From Gordius sp. MW1 (Eukaryota > Nematomorpha > Gordioida > Gordea > Gordiidae): a stretch of 64,000 bases of DNA. The stretch spans positions 4,030,001 through 4,094,000 of the forward strand of contig OZ038531.1 of assembly GCA_964036665.1 (NCBI GenBank), given 5' to 3'. The translations under genes were made by a program, and so were the position numbers. The notes under the pieces are model-generated. The model was given only the letters and a program-made list of their open reading frames with translations. It was not told the origin of the DNA and made no database searches. This document shows, piece after piece, positions 12,501-23,961 of the stretch. Position 1 is the stretch's first letter. Every line of letters begins with the position of its first letter.

Positions 12501-13089
12501 GAGCAGACGTTCCGATTCAATTTTGGCATACATATCTACGATGTATTGATGAAATAGTTCGCGGCATTTTAAAATATGATTTTCTTAATAGCTCATAGCA
12601 CTGCATTATAAGTTTGTTGGTTTTGTCTGCATTTATTATCGTAACGTTAAAGTAATGTTTTTGTACTTGCAATATTAATAACCAAACTTTGTAAAAATAC
12701 GAAAAAAGAACGCAACGTGAGAATGTTTGCAAAAGCGCGCGTTGTTTTTATTTAAGAAAATGGTGATGTTTTAGGGTACAGGCTTATATATTGTCAAAAA
12801 AACGGACGTAGTTGAGTAAAAAATTAAGATGCAAACGACAAAGCAATTGTGGAAAAGCTTTTAAGGCAATAAGTAGTACCATGACGATAAATAATTTTAT
12901 AAACGTTGTATCTCTTGTCCGCTAGATGGCTGTAGTTGTCGCAGGTCGATAAAAAGTATTTATAAACCATCTAGGATGCTAAGGTAATGATCTGGCTAAA
13001 TTTGGTGGCAATCGGTCGAGAACTTTAGGAGTTATTAGAGAACAAAGAAAACGGAGTTACATATATATATGCCGGAAATGAAACAAGGA
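9589..13089 (-). mobile_element. Helitron, decayed autonomous copy
   Basis: On the minus strand the 3' end is ...CGGGCACAGCTAG at 9589, followed by host T, a classic Helitron CTAG-type terminus. The minus strand codes for the Helitron-like N domain and Rep (about 12600-11850: CRELFHQYIVDMYAKIESER, RLLYIRLNPTKLRSEEY, HYVQDSIAYV, YGRPDLFITFTCNPAW, IVTKNMEYDFWG, GKGSKRYPRG) and, after a gap, part of the linker to the helicase (11347-11087: LLEDNNHWYEGA, PTNLWNKYEADMTED). The 5' end lies at about 13060-13089 (candidate TC at 13089, host A before it). The HUH region is frameshifted and most of the helicase is deleted, so it is inactive. Confidence 0.85.
11395..11842. mobile_element. Near-perfect 448-bp palindrome inserted in the Helitron
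   Basis: The left arm begins GCGTTCATGATGACGCGCG and the right arm ends CGCGCGTCATCACGAACGC. The arms stay complementary for about 200 bp each (for example ATATTTACAATTG and its complement), with a short centre near 11600-11630. It sits between the Rep-coding and helicase-linker segments of the Helitron. No coding capacity. It fits a fold-back MITE; I saw no clear target duplication. Confidence 0.8.
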
Positions 13090-13914
13090 TAAATATTAAT
13101 GAGTTTAAAAAATAATTACCAAATAAGGATACCGCGCAATCTGTTGAGAAATAATTTCATAAAAACGCTAGTCTCAACAGTTATCCGAATGTAGTGTCCG
13201 GTACCTTTTATTGTGAACATCTTAGTAAATATTCGCCTAAAAAGGTGTTATTAATTACAGATTTAGAACCTTAAATGTTAATCTACACCTATCATAGGCA
13301 TTAAATGCTGTCAAGTTAATAAGGGGAAAGAATTTTAAAGAGGAAATTCATGTTTTTTAAAGGCGGGTATTTATTATCGAGATAATTTGGGTTTTTAATT
13401 TAGTAAGACTTTAGGTCAACATAATGTATGGTGTTAAATTTTTTTAACATAAATTAGCTTTTTGTATTCTCATCTTCTTTACATTAGCCTCAATAGAATG
13501 TAAAATTTAAATTTGGCTGTACAAACTCACATGCAACTTTATGTATATAAATGTTCAATCAAATTGCAAAAAAATTTTTATGAAATTTATTTGATATTTG
13601 AAGAAATGAAAATCCCCTTAAAAATAAAATCTTGAACACGCCGCTAGCTTAATTGTTATAAGTTGAGTAAAAGTTCAAAGTCCGGTACCTTCTATTGTAT
13701 AAACAAAGTCTTACTTAATATCAGTTTACACTTTACAGATAGCTTAAATTATTATAGTTGACTACACGCATAGCACACATCGTGTTGATGATAATAACAA
13801 CTAGCTTGAATTCCCTAAGCATATATCTAAGGTTTATCAAGGGGGGAAAAATACACTAGTGGTGCACTGAATGTCTTTACAAGAAAAGGAGACTAAGAAA
13901 GTGTGTGGCTTTTT
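13090..13914. other. No recognisable feature
   Basis: AT-rich interval. A short phrase, GTCCGGTACCTT, occurs twice (about 13197 and 13680) in similar context, suggesting a very old repeat. No gene seen. Confidence 0.4.
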
Positions 13915-14460
13915 TTAGTCAAATTAGTCTCTAATTTAAAATGTGTCCTAGATGGCATATAAATTAGAGTTATTCTTATTTGATTCGCGGTTACCACCTG
14001 TCGTAAATCGGGCCCTCTTTATAAAAACCCGAACCGAAATCGCATTATAAATCTTTATTTTAACAAAATTCCATAACAAATATTATTTACGCCACAATTA
14101 CGGTGGGTTAATGAGTTTTATCCTTAAACACCGTAAACGTGAACTCAATCTAATTTGGCCTTATATATAGCTATCTCGATTACTATGTGACTAGAAAATT
14201 ATCTATGGCATACTGATGAGGTCCAATAAGAGCGAAAACGTTATATGTCTGTTTTCATTTTCAAGTCACATTCTAATAGAGATATGGATAATTTAGTCAA
14301 ATTAGTCTCTAATCTAAAACGTTTCCTAGATGGCATATAAATTAGAGTCATTCTTATTTATTCGCGGTTACCACCCGTCGTAAATTGGGCCCTCTTTACA
14401 AAACCCGAACCGGAATCGTATTATAAATCTTTATTTCAACAAAATTCCATAGCTTCTAAA
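13915..14460. repeat. Degenerate hAT family A fragments forming a 165-bp direct repeat
   Basis: The segment 13915-14080 (TTTAGTCAAATTAGTCTCTAA ... CCCGAACC ... AAATTCCATA) recurs at 14293-14457. The intervening stretch (ACGTTATATGTCTGT...CAAGTCACAT) matches the interior of the hAT family A copy at 25705-25790. These are therefore arms of old family A elements lying directly upstream of the putative CENP-C start. Confidence 0.6.
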
Positions 14461-14504
14461 GTACCTTACCGCATTTCTCATACAAAGCCATAAACAGCTG
14501 TTAA

Positions 14505-17500
14505 ATGTTTTTGCGGTACAATTTAAATTTAGATTCGTCGTCTGAGGAAGACAGAAGTAAATCCATTCAAAAGAACAAACGTCAAGACAAAAGAAAATTC
14601 TCACAAAGTAAATGCAATTATTTCAATAAACAAATTTTTATTAGCTTTTATTAAGGATAATATTTCTGATGCAAGAAATAAAAAAGTCATGTCAGCTAGC
14701 ATTAAAAATAGGTATGCTTCATATAAACGTATATGTTTCGAATGTTTGTTTAATTATATCTAATAATTGATAAATGGAATGCATACATGCTTTGGCTCAT
14801 AATCCTTTTTAATTTAGCAAATTAAAATCAAACTCAAAAAGTAGTTTGGATTTGACAAATGGGCAACAATCCTCTAAGCAGCAAAAATGTAAATTATATT
14901 TTTAGCTTTATAAGTTATGGAATTAGGTAATGGAAAACTTGATTTTGAAGGATCAAATATTAGTGACCATGATTATTTATATCAGAATATAAACAAATTT
15001 CCAAGTAAAAATTTAATAAGCGCAACATCTTTAATATTATATGTTTAAATTATCTATACGTATGTATAAATTTAATCAAGTTTCCGATGAAGATAGCCTG
15101 CGTACAAGAAATTCTATGATAGATCACAAAATAGATTCATTTTTGAATGCTATTGGATCCAACAGGTTTTTTTTGTTTTAAAGCTTATGCATATATACAT
15201 TTTTTTAATTATTAGCAACCATAAACAAATGAAAACACGTTCTAGTGAACAATTAATTAAAAAGATGGATATTGATCCATATACATTTAATTTATCTCAA
15301 TCTTTACCCAAAAATTTGTTGTCAAACAAAAAGACAAAGAAAAATAGCAATGAAATGAAAGTTGTAGAAGAAAAAAGAAACAGCATTAAAACCCATAAAC
15401 TTCAAATTTCTCCTAACAGCCTTAGTAATACTTTTGTAATAAATAAGTCATTTGTGAAGAGATGTTTAACCTTTTAAATTTTAACATTTTGTTTTATGAT
15501 CTATTTATTATTATGCCAAAAGTATATAATACTGTGTTTAAGAAATTTTAAGTAAATTTAATTAAAGGAATATTTTATAATCTTAGATGGTAAATCTAAG
15601 ATTAAGAGCCCAGAGAAGTTGCTGAAACAACCAACTAGAAAATCCACTAGGACCATTATTCCTCGAGTTTGTGTTAGAACAGGACTTATACCAATATATG
15701 GTCGGGATGAAATGGGTAACAACCATTTTTGCCCCTAAATTTTGTTTATATATAATTATTCACAAAAATGAAAGTTAATATATTTTTAAATATTAATATT
15801 TAAGATTAGAAATACGCTAAGTTAACATTGTGGCATAATTCCACTCCTATAAGTATTGTAATTGATAAAAGTTACACTTATTACTAATTTTGTAAAACTT
15901 TAAATGTATACTAATTTGAGGGGCAGTATTGAAATAATTTTCTAAATTTAACCCTACCACTTGACCATTGTTTAATTGTCACAATTACTGTTCATGTTAT
16001 AATCATTGACTAACAGTTCATTGGACTGGCGAACAGCCATCTTATTATGGCATTACAATATATTTCGTAACTTAATACGCTAATTAAATGAGAAGTTTTA
16101 TTGCAATCGTAAAGAAAATACATTATAGATGACGCTAGTGTTACTATTAGCGATAATAGCATTATAAAATTTTTGATTTTTAAATTGCATTATTATAAAA
16201 AACGACCGGATGTTATTTGGTCGACTTCCCTTTAGCCAACACCAACGGTCGACTCTGGTCGGTTTTTTCAAATTTCGACTCGGCCTAGAAGTCGACTAAA
16301 CATAAACTGGCCAAAAACCTTTCGTCAATTTATGTTTAGTCGACTAAAATTAAAGGTCGACCGAACAAAACCCAGCCGTTTTTACATCACTATTAAGTAG
16401 AGTTGTTAAATTGCTTACTTGCGCCAAAATCTAGACGCGAGCACGCACGCTGAGTTGCTTAATATGCGCGTTAGCACAATGTGTGCTCGCTGTTCGGCGC
16501 AGTAGGCAGAACAGTAGCATATAAAAATGCTCGAGGCCCGAGCAGGAACTCGAGCAGATGGTGGTAGCTGGAGTTGAAGCAATTTTTTGTTTGAATTTCA
16601 TCAAGTTTTCTCTTATTACGGGGATATAATAGGTAACAGGAAGTTCCTCGGGGTGAGTGATACCTACGCTGACCACATCAAACCGAACAAAATATCCACC
16701 TCGTTTCAAACATTTAAAGCAAATGGTAAATGCGTTTTTTGTTTTCTAAGTAAAAAATTTGAAATTTCTATCGGATAAGTTGCCTGCAATAAAATTTCTC
16801 TCCTTATTATAGCTAAAATATAAATTTGATAAAATACAGAGGGCCTTATGAAAGATATAGTGCCTCGGAGAAATAGTAAAGGAGCTAAGGGGAAGGCTAA
16901 GGAATTAAGAATAAATAAAAAGATTGTGTCTTCCCACCCAATTAAAGATCTTGCTGGAAATGATATATCTGACATAGTTGACGAAACCTACGACAACCAA
17001 ACATCGAGCCTAGCAATTGCACCCACTTCATTCAACGGCAAAAGTAATTTCGAATATCGATATTAGTGTTGTAAAAACGGCGGGGTTTTGTTTGGCCGAC
17101 CTTTAACTAGGACTAACGGTTGACTATGTAAGGTCTGTTTTTCACATTTCGGCTAAGCCGAATGGTCGACTCAGAAAAATAGACCAAAAAAGCGTTGGTT
17201 TATTTATGCTTAGTCGACTAAAACCAAAGGGCAACCAAGCAAAACCCTGCCGTTTTACACTAATTGATATATATGAACAACTGATTGAAAGTCGTATAAT
17301 TCATGAAATAATATTATATTGGCAAGTTGACCATTAAAATTTTATTCGTTCCCTTTCTTAATATGGACTTAAAATGTTTGCTTTTGGTGTATCAATGTTT
17401 AAAATATTAAAAGTATATGTGGTCATGGGCGTAGCCAGCATTGGAATTAGAGGGGGGTGGCAATAATGATTTAGGGAGGGGCAAAATGATTATTTTTTGA

Positions 17501-20500
17501 AATTTTAGCCATAATTTAAATAAATTTCAACAAATTTCTACGTCCATTTATGTGGTGTTATTTTAAAGGTATTAATTTGTTAATTTTAGAGGTGACAAAA
17601 TTTAAAAGAGGTCTCGTGCCCATTTTTATGGAAGGCAAGAAGGATTCCGTCGTTTACGAACGTAAGTTTGCTGTTAAAACTATCTTAATACTTTATGGGG
17701 TCAATATGACCCCAAATTACGCAGCTTTTTAAACATTTACTTTGTGATTCTGTTAGAGACCTGCTCTGGATATGTCGGGTCGTTTGGGTTGAAAATTTTT
17801 TAGGGTCGGATTTGGGTTGAAACAAAGTGACTGCAGTTTTCTAGATTCTATCCCGTTCTGTCAAATAATTATTATGGATAGAGAATTTAACGTTGAGGAA
17901 TAGGATGCTTTTAGTTTTTTCCCCTCAAAATCATCTCCAAATTTTGGGACCAATGAGGTTAAAGGTGTAAAAAATGGCCTTTTTAACGTTTTTTGCAGCT
18001 AAATTTCCGCACATTTTTAATTTAATCTCATTAATAGTTATATAATCCTATAGATCATTCATTAATTTATGGAGCTACAAAATTATTTTTTGTTTCACTT
18101 TTATATTTTTAAATTTATCGGGGTTAACCTCAACCATTTCCCCTCGTTAAAATTGCTCAGAGTAGTGTTGTAAAAAGGGCTGGGTTTTGTTTGGTCGACC
18201 CTTGGTTTTAGTCGACTAAGCGTAAACAGACCAATGGTTTTGACCAAAAAATCTTTAGTCTATGTTATGAGACTAAGTGAAGTAGATTAAAAAATATGGG
18301 AACCGGTCAAAAGAGCTCATCAGAACTCATCAGAAAAGGAGCACACTGCTCAGGATGAATTTAACAAATTGTCTTAGCACATAATATTTTATATTAACAT
18401 GTCCTAGTGATATCATAACAAGTAAATATATGGGTTAGGGTAAGTATTAGGGCCAGGGTAAGGGTTTGGGTTATAATAACAAAGTGTGCTCCTTTCCTGA
18501 TGTGCTCCTTTGACCCCCCACTCAAAAATATTTGCTCTGTTTCTGTTAAGTCGACTCTCCTAAGTGGGTTGACCAAACAAAACCCAGCCATTTTTACAAA
18601 ACTACCTCTCAGTATGTCTGGGCAATAGAATGTTTTTCTTGTCAACCTTTGTGTTATCGAAGAGTGATACTATCTTTAAGATGATTTTGTGGGTTTTTAT
18701 AAAATTTGCAATTATTTCAAATCGAGGTATTATCACAACCAAAATTCTATTAGAAATATGCGTTGGCTCGGTTTCGGGAATCAGTTTTGATTATAAACTC
18801 GTCACAACTTGATTTAAAAATCCTATATATAAAAATGAAACTATGTGTGTATGTATGTATGCCGCCACCAATTTTGGAAAACTACCAGACCGATTTGGCT
18901 CAAAATTTCACAGTTTATTCCTGACACTCCGTAGCATGTTTTAAGATTTGTTCGAGCCATATCGGTCCAGTAGTTTTCGAGTATTCGTACGCGTTGCACT
19001 GTATATACGTAAATAGAACATATAGACATCAAACTTTGTTTTTACTTCAATAACCGCTTTATCATCATATATGCCCTAAAATTCCAACATACCCGGGTAA
19101 ATGACAAAACAACGTTTGCCGGGTTCATCTAGTATGTAATAAAATGATTAGCTTATGCTCTCACTTTTGGGCGCAGGTTTTTAATATATAAGTAAAAATT
19201 TATATATCTAACCACATTCATTTGTTTTGCATCTTGGGGGCTGTATTTGTTAAAACATAATATTAATATCTATTTGTAAGTTTAACTCCTCTTTCACATC
19301 ACGTTATAAAGTAATGTCTCACTAAGCTTAACTCATTTCAAATAACTAATAAATTTATTATAGAAGCCTTAACATTAAATATAATGTTGCAAGGATTATA
19401 TGAACAAGATTTTTTATAAAAATAAACGTATTTTTAGCATGTGGCTATATTGAATTTTGCGAATTTTTGAGGAATAACTTTATAGAGAGACACATACATG
19501 TCCAAAATATTAAGGGTGACGTTGAACAAATTAAATTTTTAAAACATGTGTGTGTTGCATTGTAAAAATTCTTTTTGATGCTCAGGCATTCATTTTAATA
19601 ACTAGCAATCAAGTCCAAAAAATTTCATGGAAGATCCCTTTTTTGAACACACTCAAAAAATAAAGTTTTGAAATTAATAATAAAGAACTTAATTAAATCA
19701 AGGGTTTTCTAATGAAGCACATTTACGAAACAAGGCTGCTGCCAAATAAATATAGAAGCAACTTCTTCTTTTATTAAACACCTTACATAGTGTGTTAGTG
19801 GTGGGAAGGGAAAGTCAAATTGTCAAAGGAGGTTGCAATAAAATATTTGTTGAATTCTTATTGATCAGGCCTGAGTGGAACTCTATATTAAAACTTTGGT
19901 TAGCACTCTGCCTGCAGTTTAGGTGGGGTCATGATGACCCCAAGCCGTTTAAAAATGTTGTACAAAGCAAGTTAGCGATTTTTATGGTTTTATTATTGCA
20001 GTAGCTTAATAAAATTTATCCGAGTAAGTCTTTGCAAAATTTGGCTTATTTTTAACAAACAGTTTTTAAGATTCAGAGTGTTTTAAGATGCCTGGGGTTT
20101 TCTAAGACCCTACCTTCTACAATAATGAAACAAGTAAAAAATTTCAACATTTTTAAATATATTATTAAAACTTATTATTCAATTTATTTATAAATAAATT
20201 TTTTATACACATCTCCTTTCATCTGAGATATTTAAACTTAGATTTTAGTATGTTTATTTTTACTCGTAGTATTTTAAAGTGCTTATTTGCTTAAATTTTT
20301 CTGCGCACATTCATATTTTAACATGTCTAACTTATAAACTTCTATATCTTCTCATTTGCCTGAAGATGGTATATAAATATAACAAAATTATACCAAGTGG
20401 TTCCAAATAAACATTAAAAATTAGTATGAGGAATTTTTGCTTTATAGATAATTTTTTAAAGCTAAGGAATTTAATAGATAAAAAATCAAAAATAATGTTA

Positions 20501-23500
20501 CTAATGTCTGTATGAAGTAAATTTATTACAACTTTCTTCTTAATTTTAAAACAAATCAAATTTGATTATAATAAATGTGTAGGAAATGTCTTTTTTTACA
20601 CAAAATTTACTAAGCCCCATATAATGTCTGTTTTAAGATATTACAAGTAGATTTTTTTCATATTCTCAAATCTAACCTATAATGTATTTCTATTAACACT
20701 CCGTAGGTTAAGTGGGGTCATAAGGACCCCAAGCGGTTTGTAAATGTTGTACAAAATAAGTTAGGTTATAATTTCATTGTTACAGTAGCTTAATAAAATT
20801 TATCCTAGAATATCTCTGCAAAATTTGGCTTGTTTTTATCTAATAGTTTTAAAGATACAGCGTGTTTTAGATGCCCGGGGTTTTCCAGGACCACCTTCCA
20901 CAATATGAAAAAAAAATCTCAATTTTTTTTTTGAAATTTTTATCATAAATCATTATTTTTAACCTATCTGTAAAGAAATTTTTAGACATTTCCTTTTATT
21001 TGAGATATCTAACTTTTAAACTCAGATTTTAACATGTTAATTTTTCCTCATGGTATTTAAAAGTGCTCGTTTGCGTAAATTTTCCTGTGTATTTTGATAT
21101 CTTAACATGTCTAACATTAATAGGTGCTATATATTTGATATTTTTTGTCTGAAGATGGTATATAAATATAAAAAATACAATTTTATCAAGTGGTCCCAAA
21201 TAAATAAACATTAAAAATTAGTTTGAGGAGTTTATACTTTATAGTTAATATTAAAATAGCTTAGGATTTAATAGACTAAAAAATCATATTAATAAACCTA
21301 TATATTATAAGGTAACTGAATTAAAACTTTCTTGATAATTTAAAACAAATTAAATTTGATATTAAATGTGTAGAAAGCCTCATTTTTTACAAAATTGACT
21401 GTTTTTATAGCCTTATATGATGTATGTTGTAAGATATTACATGAAGATTACTTTCATATTCTCAAATTCAACCTTACATGATGTATTTCTATTGTAAAAA
21501 AACTTAAACTAAGTTGAACAATAACAATAGAAAAATTTCTGTCTCAAAAAAAAGTCAAAACTTCCTTAAGTTTGGACAACTCTATTTTTTTGTTTTGATG
21601 TTTTTTTATGCCAAATTTACAAAAACCAGGAGCTTATATTACCATTGTTTAATTATAAACTGACTATTTGAAACTTTACATTTTCAATCTAAAAAATTTA
21701 AACTTTAGACTAAGAAAACTTGTAGGAAATCTTATTTTTTACACAAAGTGTACTATTTTTAGAGCCTCATATTTGTTATAAGATTTTATTAAAATTTTTT
21801 CCCTATTCTTAATTCTAACCTTCTATAATGTATTTCTATTAAAAAAAATAAGTTGAAGTTCAAAAATTAGAAAAATAATGGCTAAGAACAATAGTAACTT
21901 TTTTACTTTAAAAAACACAGGGCCAAAAATTCCCTAATTTTGGACATCTTTTTTTTTTGTTTTTAGGGTTTTTTATGCCATATTTTCTATAATTATAGTT
22001 CCAACCTTATTTTATATGATCTTATAAATTAAATTATAAAATTAGGGGAGAAAAATTGTTATAAATAAATAAAGTCACATAGGGGGAAATTTTGGGGGTC
22101 CCACTATTTGTAATTATAAAATTATAACCACTTGTTCAAATACCTAAAGTAATATATCAATTTACAGATAAGAGTTGTAGTATTATGCTTTTAAAAGTTT
22201 TATAATACAACAAAGTTATAGCTATTTGCCATCATGACCCCCTTTACCATCCGTGTTAGGATTTTGACCTGACCAACGGAGGGTTAAAAAAATTTAAAAA
22301 TTATTTTTAAAATGGATTAAGAATGATAGAAACTTTTCTGTCACAAAAAAATAAAGAGTCAATCCTTAAGTTTGGACAGCCCCATTTTTTTAATTTGGCC
22401 AAATTTTACATTTATAGTTCCAACCTTATTTTATAAAGAAGTTATTTTTGTTATGAGCCATATTAGTCACATAGGGGAGAATATTGGGGGTCGTACTAAT
22501 TGTGGATATAAAATTATAACCACTTGATCAAATTACCACAATAGTATATTAATTTACTGATAAAAGTTAAAGTATTATGCTTTCAAAATTTGAAAAGTGT
22601 ACATTATAATACAACCAAGTTATAGCTACTTAAAGTTTGGGATCATCATGAGCCCCTTTACCATCAGTGTTAAAATTTTTTCCTGACCAATGGAAGGTAA
22701 AAAAATGAATTAGATTAACAAAGGATGTGTAAATTGATTTTATACTATTACAAACATATTTTCTCACAAACAAACTCTACACATATATTAGGACAAACCT
22801 ATAAAGAAAATTATTTAATTATGTTGTTTTTTTATGATATAAATTCATTTATTAGATATATTTTTATAAAACACAAATTTTGTGAAGATGAGAATGTTAC
22901 TTCTTTTTTGTCCAACTTGTACATAGACTGTGTCCACTACGCTAAAGACAACAAAAATTCCCTAGGCCCCAACAGAATAACTACTTCCATAAATGATCCC
23001 TTCACCTTAAACAACATTTTTGATACCACAAAGTATGTGGTAGGAGAAATTAGGTTAAGATCTATGCAAACAAAACCTCCAGTCATTTCCCAAAGTCACG
23101 TAGTAAGAATTTATTTTACTTCACATCCAGAGAATAAATTTTTATAAATGTATGTAGTATGTATGTTTAAGATAATTAACTTTAAGGTCTAAGTGACAAA
23201 AAGTTACGCCACAAAATTAACAAAAATGAAATAATTAATTTGAAAGATTTATATACATACATGTTATAAAACTTTTTTATTGCTATACGTATAAAAACAT
23301 TTGACAGATACTATCCATTACTAAAGGCCATGTTATATTGGCAATCAATGACAATCCTACTATAGTTGAGAAAGGAGATGTAATCAAAATTCCCCTCGGT
23401 AATTATTATCTTAATAATTCAATTAATTTAAATTCAGGCAACAAGTATGCGATACAAAATCTCAAAAAAACAGAAGCCCACCTACTATACACACTTATTA

Positions 23501-23505
23501 TATAA
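14505..23505 (+). CDS. CENPC: Putative CENP-C (Mif2/HCP-4) centromere protein, 12 exons, 479 aa
   Basis: CENP-C binds CENP-A nucleosomes and organises the inner kinetochore. Proposed exons: 14505-14607, 14645-14711, 14818-14888, 14927-15004, 15081-15165, 15216-15424, 15587-15715, 16606-16725, 16840-17043, 22888-23102, 23308-23398 and 23438-23505. Every junction has GT/AG and keeps frame, and an in-frame TAA precedes the ATG. The C-terminus (about residues 400-479) reads as the CENP-C cupin: VVGEIRL, ITKGHVILAIND, GDVIKIPLGNKYAIQNL, then a short end. Upstream, HPIKDLAGNDISDIVDETYD resembles the conserved stretch before the cupin. RKSTRT..P with Y and GR (residues 222-244) looks like a degenerate CENP-C motif. 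The N-terminal 200 residues are Lys/Ser-rich and unrecognised. The cupin exons are the firm part. The splice to 22888 across a 5.8-kb TE-filled intron, and exons 8-9, are less certain. A stop at 15738 would end a separate 254-aa protein if exon 7 were not spliced. An AATAAA lies at 23615. Confidence 0.68.
16196..16391. mobile_element. CGGCTGGG-type palindromic MITE (TA family), in CENP-C intron
   Basis: Fold-back element with GGTCGAC and AGTCGACTAAA subterminal repeats, ending CAAAACCCAGCCGTTTTTAC. The left terminus is eroded. Confidence 0.75.
17066..17260. mobile_element. CGGCTGGG-type palindromic MITE (TA family)
   Basis: Begins GTGTTGTAAAAACGGC and ends GCCGTTTTACAC, flanked by TA on both sides (17064-17065 and 17261-17262). 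It starts only 22 nt after the proposed donor of CENP-C exon 9. Confidence 0.85.
17424..17553. mobile_element. GGGCGTAGCC-type MITE
   Basis: Starts CATGGGCGTAGCCAGC, continues with TTGGAATTAGAGGGGGG and AATGATTTAGGGAGGGGC, and fades at a degraded right end (ACGTCCATTTATG). Confidence 0.7.
17865..18160. repeat. Dispersed repeat also present at 27150-27430
   Basis: Shares TAGAGAATTT, TTTTTAGTTTTTTCCCCT..., GAGGTT..AAGGTG..AAAAATG.CC, and CATTAATTT..G with 27150-27430 over about 280 bp. The upstream 17757-17845 carries GGGTCG..TTGGGTTGAAA, a fragment of a hAT family A arm. No coding seen. Confidence 0.6.
18165..18602. mobile_element. TA-family MITE interrupted by a second TIR element
   Basis: Outer termini are GTGTTGTAAAAAG...GGGTTTTGTTTGGTCGAC and GTTGACCAAACAAAACCCAG...TTTTTACAAAAC. 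The interior at about 18310-18525 is a different element with inverted ends CATCAGAAAAGGAGCACAC and GTGTGCTCCTTTCCTGATG. Its interior contains a GGGTTAGGG-like run. Confidence 0.75.
18821..19132 (+). mobile_element. Short non-autonomous Helitron-type element, 312 bp
   Basis: Starts TCCTATATATAAAAATG and ends CATCTAG, placed precisely between host A (18820) and host T (19133), as Helitrons require. The 5' block reading ...AACTACCAGACCGATTTGGCT is typical of Helitron 5' ends in invertebrates. The end contains TTTGCCGGGTTCATCTAG. No coding. Confidence 0.8.
19900..22697. mobile_element. piggyBac-type non-autonomous element, outer copy, split
   Basis: The left arm (19900-20696, from TTAGCACTCTGCCTGCAG, then GTGGGGTCATGATGACCCC) and right arm (22284-22697, ending GACCAATGGAAGGTAA) belong to one element whose interior TTAA site received a second copy. 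The sequence flanking the insertion (GTATTTCTATTAA | TTAAAAAAATTT) matches the uninterrupted equivalent inside the inner copy near 21485. No transposase is visible. Confidence 0.8.
20697..22283. mobile_element. piggyBac-type non-autonomous element, inner copy, TTAA-flanked
   Basis: Flanked by TTAA at 20693-20696 and 22284-22287. The left end reads CACTCCGTAGGTTAAGTGGG and the right end, on the complement, CCCTCCGTTGGTCAGG. Subterminal GGGGTCATAAGGACCCC is an inverted motif also present in the outer copy. The 1.59-kb interior is AT-rich and non-coding. Confidence 0.85.
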
Positions 23506-23961
23506 AAATGTATTAATTTGTTTCATGACAAATATTTATTTGTAAAAACTTTTAAGTATCATTTATATGTATGTATATACAATATAAATATTTATGCAAA
23601 AATGTGATTTATCTAATAAATTACACTCCATAATTTAAGATATGAAATTTATTGAATTAAAAGATATCATTATTAAATAATATAAAATTGGTTTTAACAA
23701 ATGGCACACATAGAGAAAGTCATTGAAGTCTAAAACATAAAAAAGTGAAATGTACAAAAGCATGTAACAACTGTTTAAAATGTATTATAAAGTGTATTAA
23801 CAGTTTAAAATGTAAATTAGTTACTGATGGTCCTTTTGTTTTTGAACATTTTGTGTCACATGCTTTTGTGTCATGAGATGTTCTATTCAAAAATTACATT
23901 ATAAAACATTTCAAATGTATTTGTAAATAATATACATTTGTATAAAAATTGTTAAATAAAT
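23506..23961. other. Convergent 3' intergenic region of CENP-C and ZFAND2-like gene
   Basis: AT-rich. The plus strand carries AATAAA at 23615-23620, suitable for CENP-C. No repeat recognised apart from a local duplication around 23770-23820 (CAGTTTAAAATGTA). Confidence 0.6.

Noticed and set aside
16431-16709. Minus-strand 92-codon open frame
   Set aside because: It is opposite the better-supported CENP-C exon 8 and has no recognisable content.
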